From assembly GCF_001458775.1 (NCBI RefSeq), contig NZ_CZPZ01000010.1, forward strand, positions 1-64,000: a stretch of 64,000 nucleotides of DNA, given 5' to 3'. Under the pieces are notes generated by a model. That model saw only the letters and a list, made by a program, of their open reading frames with translations. It made no database searches and was not told where the DNA came from. The stretch is from Candidatus Nitrospira nitrificans (GTDB lineage Bacteria > Nitrospirota > Nitrospiria > Nitrospirales > Nitrospiraceae). The first letter of the stretch is position 1. Each line of letters begins with the position of its first letter. A program made the position numbers and the translations under genes. Shown here piece after piece: positions 1 to 8,555 of the stretch.

Positions 1-1
1 C

Positions 2-886
2 CAGGCCCGCGCGGTGCTGGAGCAGGAAGTCCGGGCGCAGCGCGAGCACATCGCTCAACTGAACGAAGGCCTCGCGGACCGCGAGCAACTCCGCGCCCGT
101 TTGGAGAAGCTCGAGACGGTGCACGACCGCATCCGTCAGCTGGAGGTCGAACTGAGTGATCGGGAAGCCACCCACCGCAGCGTGATCCAGCAGCTGGAAC
201 AGGCCCTCACAGAACGCGATCAACGAATCGAAGAACTTGTGCCGGCCACCCACCGCCTTCATGAAAAACAATCGGAGATCAAAGAATGGGAGAGAGCTCA
301 TGCGCGCACCGTAGAAGAACTTGAAGATGAAAGGTCCAAGCTCCTAGAGCACCGCGCCGCACAGGAACAACTCCGCGCGCAACACCTGCTCATCGAGCAA
401 CGTCTGCATGAACGAGATGAGCAGCTGGCGAGTCTCCACCGTGAGCTGCATGCGCTCCAAGCAGAGCGTCACGCTCTCGTCAACGAGGTGCGGAGTATTC
501 CGGAGAAAGATGAGCACATCGATCGCTTGCAGCAACGCCTCAGAGACCTGCGCGTGGCCCTTCGCACGAAATCAGTTCCGGCAACCGTGGGGTCTCCTCA
601 AGCTCGTCCGCAGAAAGCCAAGCTGAGTTTCCAAGAAGGATCATCCAGGGTGGGTAAGGACGCTCAGAAGGACGACCTGAAAAAGATCAATGGGATCGGG
701 CCGGTATTTGCGCAGACCCTCAATAAGATGGGCACCTACACATTCATCCAAATTGCTCGTTGGAAACCGGAAGATATCGAGAAGATCGCCAAGAAACTCG
801 AGACCGATCCTGAGCGCATTAAACGGGACAAATGGATCGCCGACGCCAAGGAGCAACACTACCGAAAGTACGGGGAACGGCTCTAG
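2..886 (+). CDS. coiled-coil protein with C-terminal helix-hairpin-helix domain (5' partial)
   Basis: The reading frame is open to the left edge of the window, so the N-terminus is missing; the GTG at 14 is only the first in-frame start codon inside the window. About the first 180 residues are charged heptad-like sequence rich in Glu, Arg, Gln and Leu, typical of a long coiled coil. The last 70 residues (DDLKKINGIGPVFAQTLNKM onward, then IARWKPEDIEKIAKKL) match the helix-hairpin-helix type domain often annotated as flap-endonuclease-like or DUF4332-like. Such domains bind DNA or act as small helical modules. A role in DNA binding or chromosome organisation is inference. It ends 85 bp before dnaE on the same strand. 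Confidence 0.75.
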   Translation, partial: QARAVLEQEVRAQREHIAQLNEGLADREQLRARLEKLETVHDRIRQLEVELSDREATHRSVIQQLEQALTERDQRIEELVPATHRLHEKQSEIKEWERAHARTVEELEDERSKLLEHRAAQEQLRAQHLLIEQRLHERDEQLASLHRELHALQAERHALVNEVRSIPEKDEHIDRLQQRLRDLRVALRTKSVPATVGSPQARPQKAKLSFQEGSSRVGKDAQKDDLKKINGIGPVFAQTLNKMGTYTFIQIARWKPEDIEKIAKKLETDPERIKRDKWIADAKEQHYRKYGERL

Positions 887-971
887 TAATTCGTTCACTC
901 CGTCAAGCGCCTCCCTCGCCATCCCTTACGCCGTTTGACTTCCCTTCCCCATCTCCATAGAATCCTCCGCC

Positions 972-3900
972 ATGGCTTCATCGTTCGTGCACCTTCATCT
1001 CCACACTCAGTTCAGTCTCCTCGACGGCGCAAATCAGATCGAGCCGCTGGTTCGGCGGATCAAATCCTTCGATCAGCCGGCGGTAGCCATGACCGACCAT
1101 GGCAATATGTTCGGCGCGGTCGAGTTTTATCGCAAAGCCAAAGAGGTGGGCGTCAAGCCAATCATTGGTTGTGAAGCCTATATGGCCTTAGGAAGCCGAC
1201 ATGCCAAGAAGGACAGTGGGCTCGCGCATAACGATTACTACCACTTGATCCTCCTCGCGAGAAACCTTGCCGGCTATCAGAATCTCATCAAGCTCGTGAG
1301 TAAAGGATACCTCGAAGGGTTTTACTATAAACCACGGATTGATAAGGAATTACTAAAGTTACATCACGAGGGTATCATCGCCCTTTCCGGCTGTTTGAGC
1401 GGCGAAATTCCCTACTTGATCGGCCAAAACGACATGGCCGGCGCCATGACGGTGGCCGGTGAATTTCAGGAAATTTTCGGGAAGGATCAGTTCTATCTCG
1501 AGGTGCAGGCGAACGGACTCGATCATCAGCGCATCGCCAACGCCGGCCTCATGGAGATCCATAAGAAACTCGGGATCCCGTTGGCCGGCACCAACGATTG
1601 CCACTATCTGAAAAAGGAGGACTCGCGGCCGCATGAATTGATGTTGTGCCTGCAGACCGGCAAGACGGTGAGCGACCCGAACAGGATGAAATTCGACACG
1701 GATGAGCTGTATGTCAAATCGACGGAAGAAATCGCTCCGGCGTTCGCGGAATTTCCAGGCGCTGTGACGAACACCTGCCGCATTGCGGACCATTGCGAGC
1801 TCGATCTCCCGTTGAACAAGACCTATCTTCCACAATACCGAATTCCGGAAGGGTTCAAGGACCGGGAGTCCTATCTGGAACATCTCGCGCTCGCCGGGCT
1901 GAAGGAACGATTAAAAGAACGGCCCAGCCGGGTCGCGTCCGCCGTCTACGATCAGCGTCTCCGAGAAGAATTGATGGTGATCTGTTCGATGGGATTTGCC
2001 GGCTACTTTCTCATTGTCTGGGACATTATCCGTTTCGCTCGATCGAAGGGAATTCCGGTAGGGCCGGGGCGTGGTTCCGCCGCCGGCAGTCTCGTGGCCT
2101 ATGCCCTGCGCATTACCGACCTTGACCCGCTCGTCTACACCCTGTTGTTCGAGCGGTTCTTGAATCCTGAACGCGTCTCGCTTCCCGATATCGATATGGA
2201 TTTCTGCATGGACCGGCGCGGGGAAGTGATCAACTATGTGGTGGAGAAGTACGGCACCGATCATGTCGCGCAGATCATCACATTCGGGACACTCGGCGCC
2301 AAGGCGGCGATCCGCGATGTGGGCCGCGTGCTGGAGATGTCGTACGCGGATGCCGACAAGGTGGCCAAGCTCATTCCCAATCAATTGAATATCACGTTGC
2401 AACAGGCCGTGGAAACCGAGCCTCGCTTGCGTGAGCTGATGGACACGGACCCCAAGGTCAAGGAGCTGATGGCGAACGCGCAATCGCTCGAAGGCCTGGC
2501 CCGACATGCTTCGACCCATGCGGCCGGCGTCGTGATCTCCGAAGGACCGCTCACCGACCACGTGCCGCTCTATAAAGGCGCCAACGATGAAATCGTGACC
2601 CAGTACTCGATGGGAGACGTCGAGAAAATCGGGCTGGTCAAGTTCGATTTCCTCGGCCTGAAGACGCTCACGATGATTCGACGCGCCGAGACCTTGATCA
2701 ATGAAACGCATCCCGATGCGCCGCCGCTCGTGATCGATCAGGTGCCGTTCGACGACCCAGCCACCTTTGCCCTTCTGAGCTCCGGAAAAACCACCGGGCT
2801 GTTCCAGCTGGAAAGCTCCGGCATGCGCGATCTGCTCACCGGGCTGAAACCGGACCGGTTCGAAGACATCATCGCCATTATCGCGCTGTATCGCCCCGGA
2901 CCGATGGACCTCATTCCTGACTTCATCAAGCGAAAGCAGGGCAAAGTGCCCATCACCTATGAGTTGCCGGAACTGGAGCCCATCCTCAAGGATACCTATG
3001 GTGTGATCGTCTACCAAGAACAAGTCATGGCGATCGCCAACAAGATGGCCGGTTTCTCGCTGGGCCAAGCCGATATCCTTCGTCGCGCGATGGGCAAAAA
3101 GAAACCGGAAGAGATGGAAAAGCTGCGCGTCAAGTTTCTGGACGGCGCGAAACACAAGAATATTCCGGAGAAAAAAGCGGACAAGCTGTATGAACTGATT
3201 CAAAAATTCGCCGGATATGGCTTCAATAAGTCGCATGCGGCCGCCTATGCCGTTGTGTGTTATCAGACAGGCTACTTAAAAGCCCACTACCCGACCGAAT
3301 TCATGGCGGCCCTGATGACGACCGACATGGGCAATCAAGATAAGCTGGTCGGGTATTTCACCGAATGTCGGGATCTTGGCATTAAAGTGCTGGGGCCTGA
3401 TGTGAATGCGAGTCAAACACACTTCGCCGTCGCCGGCGGCGCCATCCGGTTTGGCTTGGCGGCCATCAAGAACGTCGGAGAGGGCGCGGTGGAATCGGTA
3501 CTGGACGTGCGAACACGGACCGGTCCCTTCGGGTCGTTCTTTGATTTCTGTCGGCGGGTGGATCTTCACAAGGCGAACAAGCGGATGTTGGAAGGCCTTA
3601 TTAAGGCCGGCGCCTTCGATTCCACCGGCGCCAAGCGCTCGCAACTCATGGCGGTGCTCGATCAAGCCGTGGAGGAGGGCGCCGCGGCGCAGCGTGAACG
3701 CGATCTCGGACAGATCAGCATTTTCGGCGAGGAGTTGAACGGCCACGCCACCGCAACGGCCTTGCCGAATTCCCCGCTGCCTTCGATCGCGGAATGGGAT
3801 CAAGCGCAACGGTTGAAGTACGAACGAGAGCTGACGGGGTTCTACATTTCCGCCCATCCCCTCACCCGCTACGAAGCGACGCTGAGCGCCTTGTCGACCA

Positions 3901-4436
3901 CGACGACCGTGGGATTGAAAGACTGCGGGGACGGCGGCGAGGTGAAGATCTGCGGCATCATCGCCGCGGTCAAGTCGATGCTGACAAAAAAGGGCGATCG
4001 GATGGCCTACCTCACAGTGGAAGACTTGCATGGGACCACGGAGGTGATTGTGTTCCCCGATTTGTTCAGGACGGCCGGCGAACTGATCGCGCCGGAACGG
4101 ATCGTTCGTATCACGGGCACGATCGATCGCGGCGACAAAGGCACCAAAATCCGTGGCAGCAAGATCGAACCGCTGGCCGAGGTGCAGGCGCAGGCGATCA
4201 AGCGCATCCGCATCAGCCTCATGGATCGCCCGGAGGTCTCCCAGCAATTGCCTCGATTGCGTGACGTCTTCCTGCGACATCCCGGCAACACCACGATCTC
4301 CATGTTGTTTCGGACCGACGCAAACTGGGAAGCTGAAACCAATCCCCTCCCCAACCTGACCGTTTCTCCCAGTGATCACTTTATGTCGGAGGTTGAGGAA
4401 GTGCTAGGCAAAGGGGCTCTCTCTTTGCTATCCTAG
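972..4436 (+). CDS. dnaE: DNA polymerase III subunit alpha
   Basis: This is the replicative DNA polymerase catalytic subunit, 1154 aa, the usual DnaE length. The N-terminal PHP domain is recognisable from HLHLHTQFSLLDG at the start and from NDCHYL later. The polymerase core has the GRGSAAGSLVAYAL motif and the catalytic aspartates Asp406 and Asp408 in PDIDMDFC, with the third at Asp559 in KFDFLGL. The tail carries tandem HhH and an OB-fold (VKICGIIAAVKSMLTKKGDRMAY). The ATG at 972 begins directly before the PHP domain; no strong ribosome binding site precedes it. accA follows 48 bp downstream and may be co-transcribed. Confidence 0.98.
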   Translation: MASSFVHLHLHTQFSLLDGANQIEPLVRRIKSFDQPAVAMTDHGNMFGAVEFYRKAKEVGVKPIIGCEAYMALGSRHAKKDSGLAHNDYYHLILLARNLAGYQNLIKLVSKGYLEGFYYKPRIDKELLKLHHEGIIALSGCLSGEIPYLIGQNDMAGAMTVAGEFQEIFGKDQFYLEVQANGLDHQRIANAGLMEIHKKLGIPLAGTNDCHYLKKEDSRPHELMLCLQTGKTVSDPNRMKFDTDELYVKSTEEIAPAFAEFPGAVTNTCRIADHCELDLPLNKTYLPQYRIPEGFKDRESYLEHLALAGLKERLKERPSRVASAVYDQRLREELMVICSMGFAGYFLIVWDIIRFARSKGIPVGPGRGSAAGSLVAYALRITDLDPLVYTLLFERFLNPERVSLPDIDMDFCMDRRGEVINYVVEKYGTDHVAQIITFGTLGAKAAIRDVGRVLEMSYADADKVAKLIPNQLNITLQQAVETEPRLRELMDTDPKVKELMANAQSLEGLARHASTHAAGVVISEGPLTDHVPLYKGANDEIVTQYSMGDVEKIGLVKFDFLGLKTLTMIRRAETLINETHPDAPPLVIDQVPFDDPATFALLSSGKTTGLFQLESSGMRDLLTGLKPDRFEDIIAIIALYRPGPMDLIPDFIKRKQGKVPITYELPELEPILKDTYGVIVYQEQVMAIANKMAGFSLGQADILRRAMGKKKPEEMEKLRVKFLDGAKHKNIPEKKADKLYELIQKFAGYGFNKSHAAAYAVVCYQTGYLKAHYPTEFMAALMTTDMGNQDKLVGYFTECRDLGIKVLGPDVNASQTHFAVAGGAIRFGLAAIKNVGEGAVESVLDVRTRTGPFGSFFDFCRRVDLHKANKRMLEGLIKAGAFDSTGAKRSQLMAVLDQAVEEGAAAQRERDLGQISIFGEELNGHATATALPNSPLPSIAEWDQAQRLKYERELTGFYISAHPLTRYEATLSALSTTTTVGLKDCGDGGEVKICGIIAAVKSMLTKKGDRMAYLTVEDLHGTTEVIVFPDLFRTAGELIAPERIVRITGTIDRGDKGTKIRGSKIEPLAEVQAQAIKRIRISLMDRPEVSQQLPRLRDVFLRHPGNTTISMLFRTDANWEAETNPLPNLTVSPSDHFMSEVEEVLGKGALSLLS

Positions 4437-4484
4437 GGATCTTCATCGGGGCCGCCTGGCTGACTGTTCTAGGGAATTGGGACT

Positions 4485-5456
4485 ATGCGCGACTATCTTG
4501 AATTTGAAAAGCCGATTCGTGAGATCGAAGAGAAGATCGAAAAGCTATCCGCTGCGGCCACCGGCGGCAAGTCGTCCTCACAGAACGACATTCGGAAGCT
4601 GCGCACCAAACTGGCGCAAGTGGAGCATGAGCTTTACAAAAACCTGACCCCCTGGCAGCGAACGCAGCTGGCCCGCCACCCTCAACGCCCCAGCACGCTG
4701 GACTATATCAATGAGTTGACACGAGATTTTCTCGAGCTGCACGGCGACCGCCTGTTTGGAGACGATCGGGCCATCGTGGGAGGATTTGCCCGATTCAACG
4801 ATCGACCGGTGATGATTATCGGTCATCAAAAAGGCAAAACCCTCAAAGAGCGCATGCAACGGAACTTCGGCATGCCCAACCCCGAAGGGTATCGAAAGGC
4901 CCTTCGTCTCATGAAGATGGCGGAAAAGTTCAACCGCCCGATCCTGACCTTTATCGATACGCCCGGCGCCTATCCCGGTATCGGCGCCGAAGAGCGTGGA
5001 CAAGCTGAAGCCATTGCCAGAAATTTGTTTGTCATGTCCCGCTTGTCCGTGCCCATCATTGCCGTGGTCATCGGCGAGGGGGGGAGCGGGGGGGCCTTGG
5101 CTCTCGGCGTCGCCGACCACGTCATGATGCTGGAACATTCGGTCTATTCGGTCATTTCGCCTGAGGGCTGTGCCGCAATTCTCTGGGACAATCCGGAAAA
5201 GATTCCCGATGCCGCCTCCGCATTGAAAATGACCGCGAACGACCTGTTCAAGCTCGGCGTGATCGACACGATCGTTCCCGAACCGCTGGGCGGCGCTCAT
5301 CGCGAGCCGCGAGCCGTCTGCGACCTGGTCGGAAAGGCGCTGACCAACCAACTATTTGACCTGCTTGATTTGCCCGTCGAACAACTGCTTGCGCGGCGAG
5401 AGCAGAAATATCGAAAGATGGGAGCAGTCGCCGGCCTGCTTCCCGAGCATGCCTGA
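4485..5456 (+). CDS. accA: acetyl-CoA carboxylase carboxyltransferase subunit alpha
   Basis: This 323-aa protein is the alpha half of the carboxyltransferase that moves CO2 from biotin-BCCP to acetyl-CoA, the first step of fatty-acid synthesis. The N-terminus (YLEFEKPIREIEEKIEKL) is the standard AccA helical segment, and the crotonase-fold core has FIDTPGAYPGIGAEERGQAEAIARN and GEGGSGGALALG. The end (LLARREQKYRKMGA) is also typical. The pairing dnaE-accA in one direction is seen in several bacteria. The following minus-strand gene is convergent and ends only 6 bp away, so no separate terminator is visible here. Confidence 0.97.
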   Translation: MRDYLEFEKPIREIEEKIEKLSAAATGGKSSSQNDIRKLRTKLAQVEHELYKNLTPWQRTQLARHPQRPSTLDYINELTRDFLELHGDRLFGDDRAIVGGFARFNDRPVMIIGHQKGKTLKERMQRNFGMPNPEGYRKALRLMKMAEKFNRPILTFIDTPGAYPGIGAEERGQAEAIARNLFVMSRLSVPIIAVVIGEGGSGGALALGVADHVMMLEHSVYSVISPEGCAAILWDNPEKIPDAASALKMTANDLFKLGVIDTIVPEPLGGAHREPRAVCDLVGKALTNQLFDLLDLPVEQLLARREQKYRKMGAVAGLLPEHA

Positions 5457-5462
5457 CCAACG

Positions 5463-6071
5463 TTATCGCCGCCCATCTTCCCCCTGAAACAGTCCTGTTG
5501 CGCGAAATCGCCGTTCGAGCGCGGTCAGAATCCGCTCCGCCAGCGCCTGCCGGTGGGGATCGAGCGCCGCCGCCGCAAGGTAGCGGTCGACGGTTTTCGG
5601 CAATTTCCTCCACCACGCGCGCGCGGAGACCCGGGCTTGTTCGGCCGCGGCGGCCTCTCCCTTGAGAAGGCGGAGAATCTCGCGCTCGAAGAAATCCACA
5701 TGAACCAGTTCGTCTTCGCGGATCGAGGCCAAGTCCGGCCGTAACATGACGAGTAACGTTGCGAATTCAAGTCCCAGTGACTCATACCCATACAGTTGAA
5801 CGGCCAGCGCCGGCCATTGCCGCGGCACGGACGGCAGCCGTTCTCGTTCACGAGGCTGACGGCCGATCATGGTTTCAAATTGTGCCAGATGTTGCCGCTC
5901 ATCCTCCTCGTGTTTTCGGAGAAACGCATAGACGTTGGGAGGCACCTCTTGTAAACGCGCTGACCGTACTGTCCACAGCGCCATGGCCTCGGCCTTGAGA
6001 AAACGTTCCAAGAGAGCGGTCTCACACTCCGGGGGGAGCCGAATGGACATGGCCGCATCAGACGACATCAT
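5463..6071 (-). CDS. ferritin-like domain protein, probable di-metal binding
   Basis: This 202-aa helical protein has two clusters with the spacing of a ferritin-like four-helix bundle. The first is a Glu in FLKAEAMALWTVRS followed by EEDERQHLAQFE. The second is YESLGLEFATLLV followed by EDELVHVDFFEREI. Each cluster offers Glu and ExxH ligands for a di-iron or di-manganese site. No signal peptide or membrane segment is seen, so it is probably cytoplasmic. Substrate and role (oxidase, iron storage, oxidative stress) cannot be told from sequence. Starts at 6071, 6068 or 6050 are all possible; none has a strong ribosome binding site. Confidence 0.7.
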   Translation of the reverse strand: MMSSDAAMSIRLPPECETALLERFLKAEAMALWTVRSARLQEVPPNVYAFLRKHEEDERQHLAQFETMIGRQPRERERLPSVPRQWPALAVQLYGYESLGLEFATLLVMLRPDLASIREDELVHVDFFEREILRLLKGEAAAAEQARVSARAWWRKLPKTVDRYLAAAALDPHRQALAERILTALERRFRATGLFQGEDGRR

Positions 6072-6194
6072 GGCCCATAGTACGCATACTCCGACTGGTT
6101 ATCCAAGCGCCCCCCTACAGAGAGGGTGAGCAGGGTTGACGGATCCCCATCAACTGTGTACATCTTACGCGTAGCTACTCACCGGACCGACTGC

Positions 6195-6214
6195 AAACCC
6201 GTTCGCACGGGTTT
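6195..6214. other. short stem-loop upstream of the 6244 lipoprotein gene
   Basis: AAACCCG and CGGGTTT form a perfect 7-bp stem around a 6-nt loop, followed by TGGTTT. It sits about 30 bp before the lipoprotein start codon. It could be a 5'-UTR hairpin or a weak terminator of an unseen transcript. Function is unknown. Confidence 0.35.
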
Positions 6215-6243
6215 TGGTTTGGCTAACCTATGAGGCACCAACT

Positions 6244-6966
6244 ATGACACCTCCTACCGGCACCATGTCCTTGGCCGTTCAACGGGTTGTGTTCTGTGTG
6301 CTCGCCATGGTTGTGTTCTTGGAGGTCGGCTGTGTCAGTCGGCGCACCTACGAACGAGTCAAGGCGGAGACGGTGGAACAGAGCCAAGCCTTGGAAGCGG
6401 TACGCGGAGACGTCAGGGAGCTGGACCAGGAGATCGCGGCACTACAGGCTTCGAACCGACGTGAAGATGCCGCCATGTCTGAACTGCGGGCCTTGATTCA
6501 GCGAGAAGAAGAACAGCTGCCGTTTATGAGACAGCGAGCGGAGGACACGCTCGCGTTGATGAAGACACAGGTGGCGACCTTGATGAATCAGAGTTGGCAA
6601 CTGGCGCGTAAGATCGTGGATATTCGGCAAGAGAGCGTTTCCCTGCGAACCAAGGTCGCTCAGTACAAACAAGACCTGGAGATGACTCAAGCGCCGGTGA
6701 TGGTGACGTCGGGTGCGGAGACGCCAAGCGCGTCCCGACCCCTCACCACCGAAGCAGCTGAACTTTCCGAACCCTTAGCTCCGTCTCTTCAGGAGACCAC
6801 ACCACCACACATGACCGAGTCAACGCCTGCGCCGCCAAGTGTTCCGTCTACAGCCCCATCGGTCCCTTCCCCCACTGTCACTGTCGACCCATCTGCAACA
6901 CGTGACTCGTGGATCAGCATGATCATCGGCTGGTTGGCCACATTTTGGAACTGGCTCTTCAGCTAA
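6244..6966 (+). CDS. putative lipoprotein with coiled coil and C-terminal hydrophobic tail
   Basis: This 240-aa protein begins at the ATG at 6244, which follows a TGAGG ribosome binding site; an upstream TTG at 6214 is less likely. A hydrophobic stretch ending in LEVGC fits a signal-peptidase II lipobox. After it come about 100 residues of predicted coiled coil (VEQSQALEAVRGDVRELDQE and following), then a Pro/Ser/Thr-rich spacer, and finally an aromatic hydrophobic end (WISMIIGWLATFWNWLFS). The layout suggests an outer- or inner-membrane-anchored periplasmic protein whose C-terminus may touch a second membrane. I do not recognise a named family. It is convergent with the next gene, 8 bp apart. 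Confidence 0.7.
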   Translation: MTPPTGTMSLAVQRVVFCVLAMVVFLEVGCVSRRTYERVKAETVEQSQALEAVRGDVRELDQEIAALQASNRREDAAMSELRALIQREEEQLPFMRQRAEDTLALMKTQVATLMNQSWQLARKIVDIRQESVSLRTKVAQYKQDLEMTQAPVMVTSGAETPSASRPLTTEAAELSEPLAPSLQETTPPHMTESTPAPPSVPSTAPSVPSPTVTVDPSATRDSWISMIIGWLATFWNWLFS

Positions 6967-6974
6967 TGCCGTCT

Positions 6975-8234
6975 CTACGACTCTTCTTTGAGGATGCTAT
7001 CTGTGGCTCGTTGTGCGCCATAGGCCCTGCTCCACCGCGCTGCTGCCTGTCCGGCGAAGCGCCCGGTCGCCAGACATGCCGTGAGTAAATAGCCTCCGGT
7101 CGGCGCCTCCCAATCCATCATTTCCCCTGCGCAAAACACTCCAGGCAATGATCGCAGCATCAAGTTGCCGTCGAGAGCGTTGAACGAGACACCGCCGGCC
7201 GTGCTGATGGCTTCCGCCAGTGGTCGAGGCGCCATGAGTGTGAGCGGGAGGGATTTGATGGCAGCGGCCAAGCGAATGGGATCCGCCAACGCTTCGTTGG
7301 ATACGGCCTCGCGCAAGAGACCGGCCTTGACTCCCGCGACACCGGCACACCGTTTGAGATGGGTTGCCATCGTCCGTTTTCCACGCGGCTTCGAAAGATC
7401 ATGCGCGAGTTGCCGCAGCGATCGATCCGGGACGAGATCGAGCCGCAGAGTGGCCGTTCCTTCCATGGCGATCGCATCCCGGACATGACGTGAGACCGTA
7501 TAGATCACGCCTCCTTCCACACCGGTCTCCGTGACGACACAGTCTCCCCGTTGACGGATCACGATCCCGTCCACGGTCTCCGCGGTGACTTCGATCGTCT
7601 TCACCGGATATCCGGCGAACTTTGACCGAAAGTGGTCACTCCACCGTGCGTCAAATCCACAATTGGCCGGCTTCAGCGGAGCGATCGAGATCTTCCGTTC
7701 AGCCAAAATATGAATCCATGCGGCGTCGGAACCGAGGTGCGGCCAACTGCCCCCGCCCAACGCCAAGACCACAGCGTCGGCATGAGCGCGAACCAATCCT
7801 TGTGGAGTGGTGAACCGCACCCTGCCCTCTTCATCCCATCCGCGCCATCGATGTCTGATATGGAATCGTACACCGGCTTGTCGCAACCGACGCAACCATG
7901 CGCGCAAGAGCGGGGCCGCTTTCAGATCAGTGGGAAAGATTCGTCCGGACGTACCGACGAACGTCTCCACACCCAGCTCACGAGCCCAAGCCCGCAGAGC
8001 CGCCGGAGAGAATGATCTGATCGCCGGTTCGAGGAGTGCCCGGCGAGTGTCATAGCGCGAAAGAAACGGCTCCATCGGCTCTGAATGCGTGAGATTCAAC
8101 CCGCCTTTTCCTGCCAGCAGAAGCTTTCGCCCCACGGACGGCATGGCATCGTATAGCTCGACTGTCTCGTCTGCGGATACAGCCGCTTCGGCCGCCATGA
8201 GCCCGGCAGGACCACCACCAATGATAACGACCAT
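6975..8234 (-). CDS. NAD(P)/FAD-dependent oxidoreductase, HI0933/BaiN family
   Basis: This 419-aa flavoprotein starts with a Rossmann FAD-binding motif, VVIIGGGPAGLMAAEAA, and ends with the second FAD signature, GVFCAGEMMDWEAPTGGYLL. The middle has ALGGGSWPHLGSDAAW, typical of the HI0933-like group. Members are annotated as aminoacetone oxidases or as reductases related to BaiN, and the real substrate is usually unknown. No signal peptide is present, so it is cytoplasmic. It is divergent from the peroxidase gene, separated by a 321-bp intergenic region. Confidence 0.92.
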   Translation of the reverse strand: MVVIIGGGPAGLMAAEAAVSADETVELYDAMPSVGRKLLLAGKGGLNLTHSEPMEPFLSRYDTRRALLEPAIRSFSPAALRAWARELGVETFVGTSGRIFPTDLKAAPLLRAWLRRLRQAGVRFHIRHRWRGWDEEGRVRFTTPQGLVRAHADAVVLALGGGSWPHLGSDAAWIHILAERKISIAPLKPANCGFDARWSDHFRSKFAGYPVKTIEVTAETVDGIVIRQRGDCVVTETGVEGGVIYTVSRHVRDAIAMEGTATLRLDLVPDRSLRQLAHDLSKPRGKRTMATHLKRCAGVAGVKAGLLREAVSNEALADPIRLAAAIKSLPLTLMAPRPLAEAISTAGGVSFNALDGNLMLRSLPGVFCAGEMMDWEAPTGGYLLTACLATGRFAGQAAARWSRAYGAQRATDSILKEES

Positions 8235-8555
8235 TGAGATCGAGCCTCTCAGCCGGAGACAACGAATACTCTACGTAAGTAACACGCTGTGTATTCGCGA
8301 GAGATTTGGGACGTAGGAGACTTCCTTCGCAGGATTATTCCTCCGTTCTCGTATTACTACAGGAAATACAATCAGAGCGATACCGCGCGTCTCGTTTTGG
8401 GGGCTTTGGGCCGATTTTCATGTCATATACGTCGGCCCGACTCTTGCTGACATGGGAACACTGCAACAGCGATGGCCGTCGTAGTGAGGAAGGTTGCTTC
8501 ATGACCGTCATAGGATGGATGTTTTGTTGTTCATTCTCAATGTAGGAGGAGTACG
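8235..8555. other. intergenic region between flavoprotein and peroxidase genes
   Basis: This 321-bp gap must hold the promoters of two divergent genes. I see no RNA gene or repeat in it. The only coding candidate is a 14-codon reading frame at 8501-8545, listed separately. The right end carries a very strong ribosome binding site, TAGGAGGAG, just before the peroxidase ATG. Confidence 0.5.
8501..8545 (+). CDS. possible 14-aa leader peptide before the peroxidase gene
   Basis: The reading frame encodes MTVIGWMFCCSFSM. It is preceded by GAGGAAGG at good spacing, and its TAG stop is part of the ribosome binding site of the peroxidase gene, 10 bp before that ATG. Such an arrangement suits translational coupling or a regulatory leader. 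The two adjacent cysteines are notable next to a redox enzyme. It may be chance; no homology can be judged at this length. Confidence 0.25.
   Translation: MTVIGWMFCCSFSM

Noticed and set aside
1911-3236. 441-codon open frame on the minus strand inside dnaE
   Set aside because: It is antisense to the conserved polymerase core, has no ribosome binding site and a His/Arg-rich composition typical of a shadow frame in GC-rich DNA.
3276-4379. 367-codon minus-strand frame inside dnaE
   Set aside because: Also antisense to dnaE, with no recognisable domain.
6072-6243. Region ahead of the lipoprotein gene considered as a riboswitch or small RNA
   Set aside because: Only one short hairpin is visible; no known riboswitch core can be drawn.
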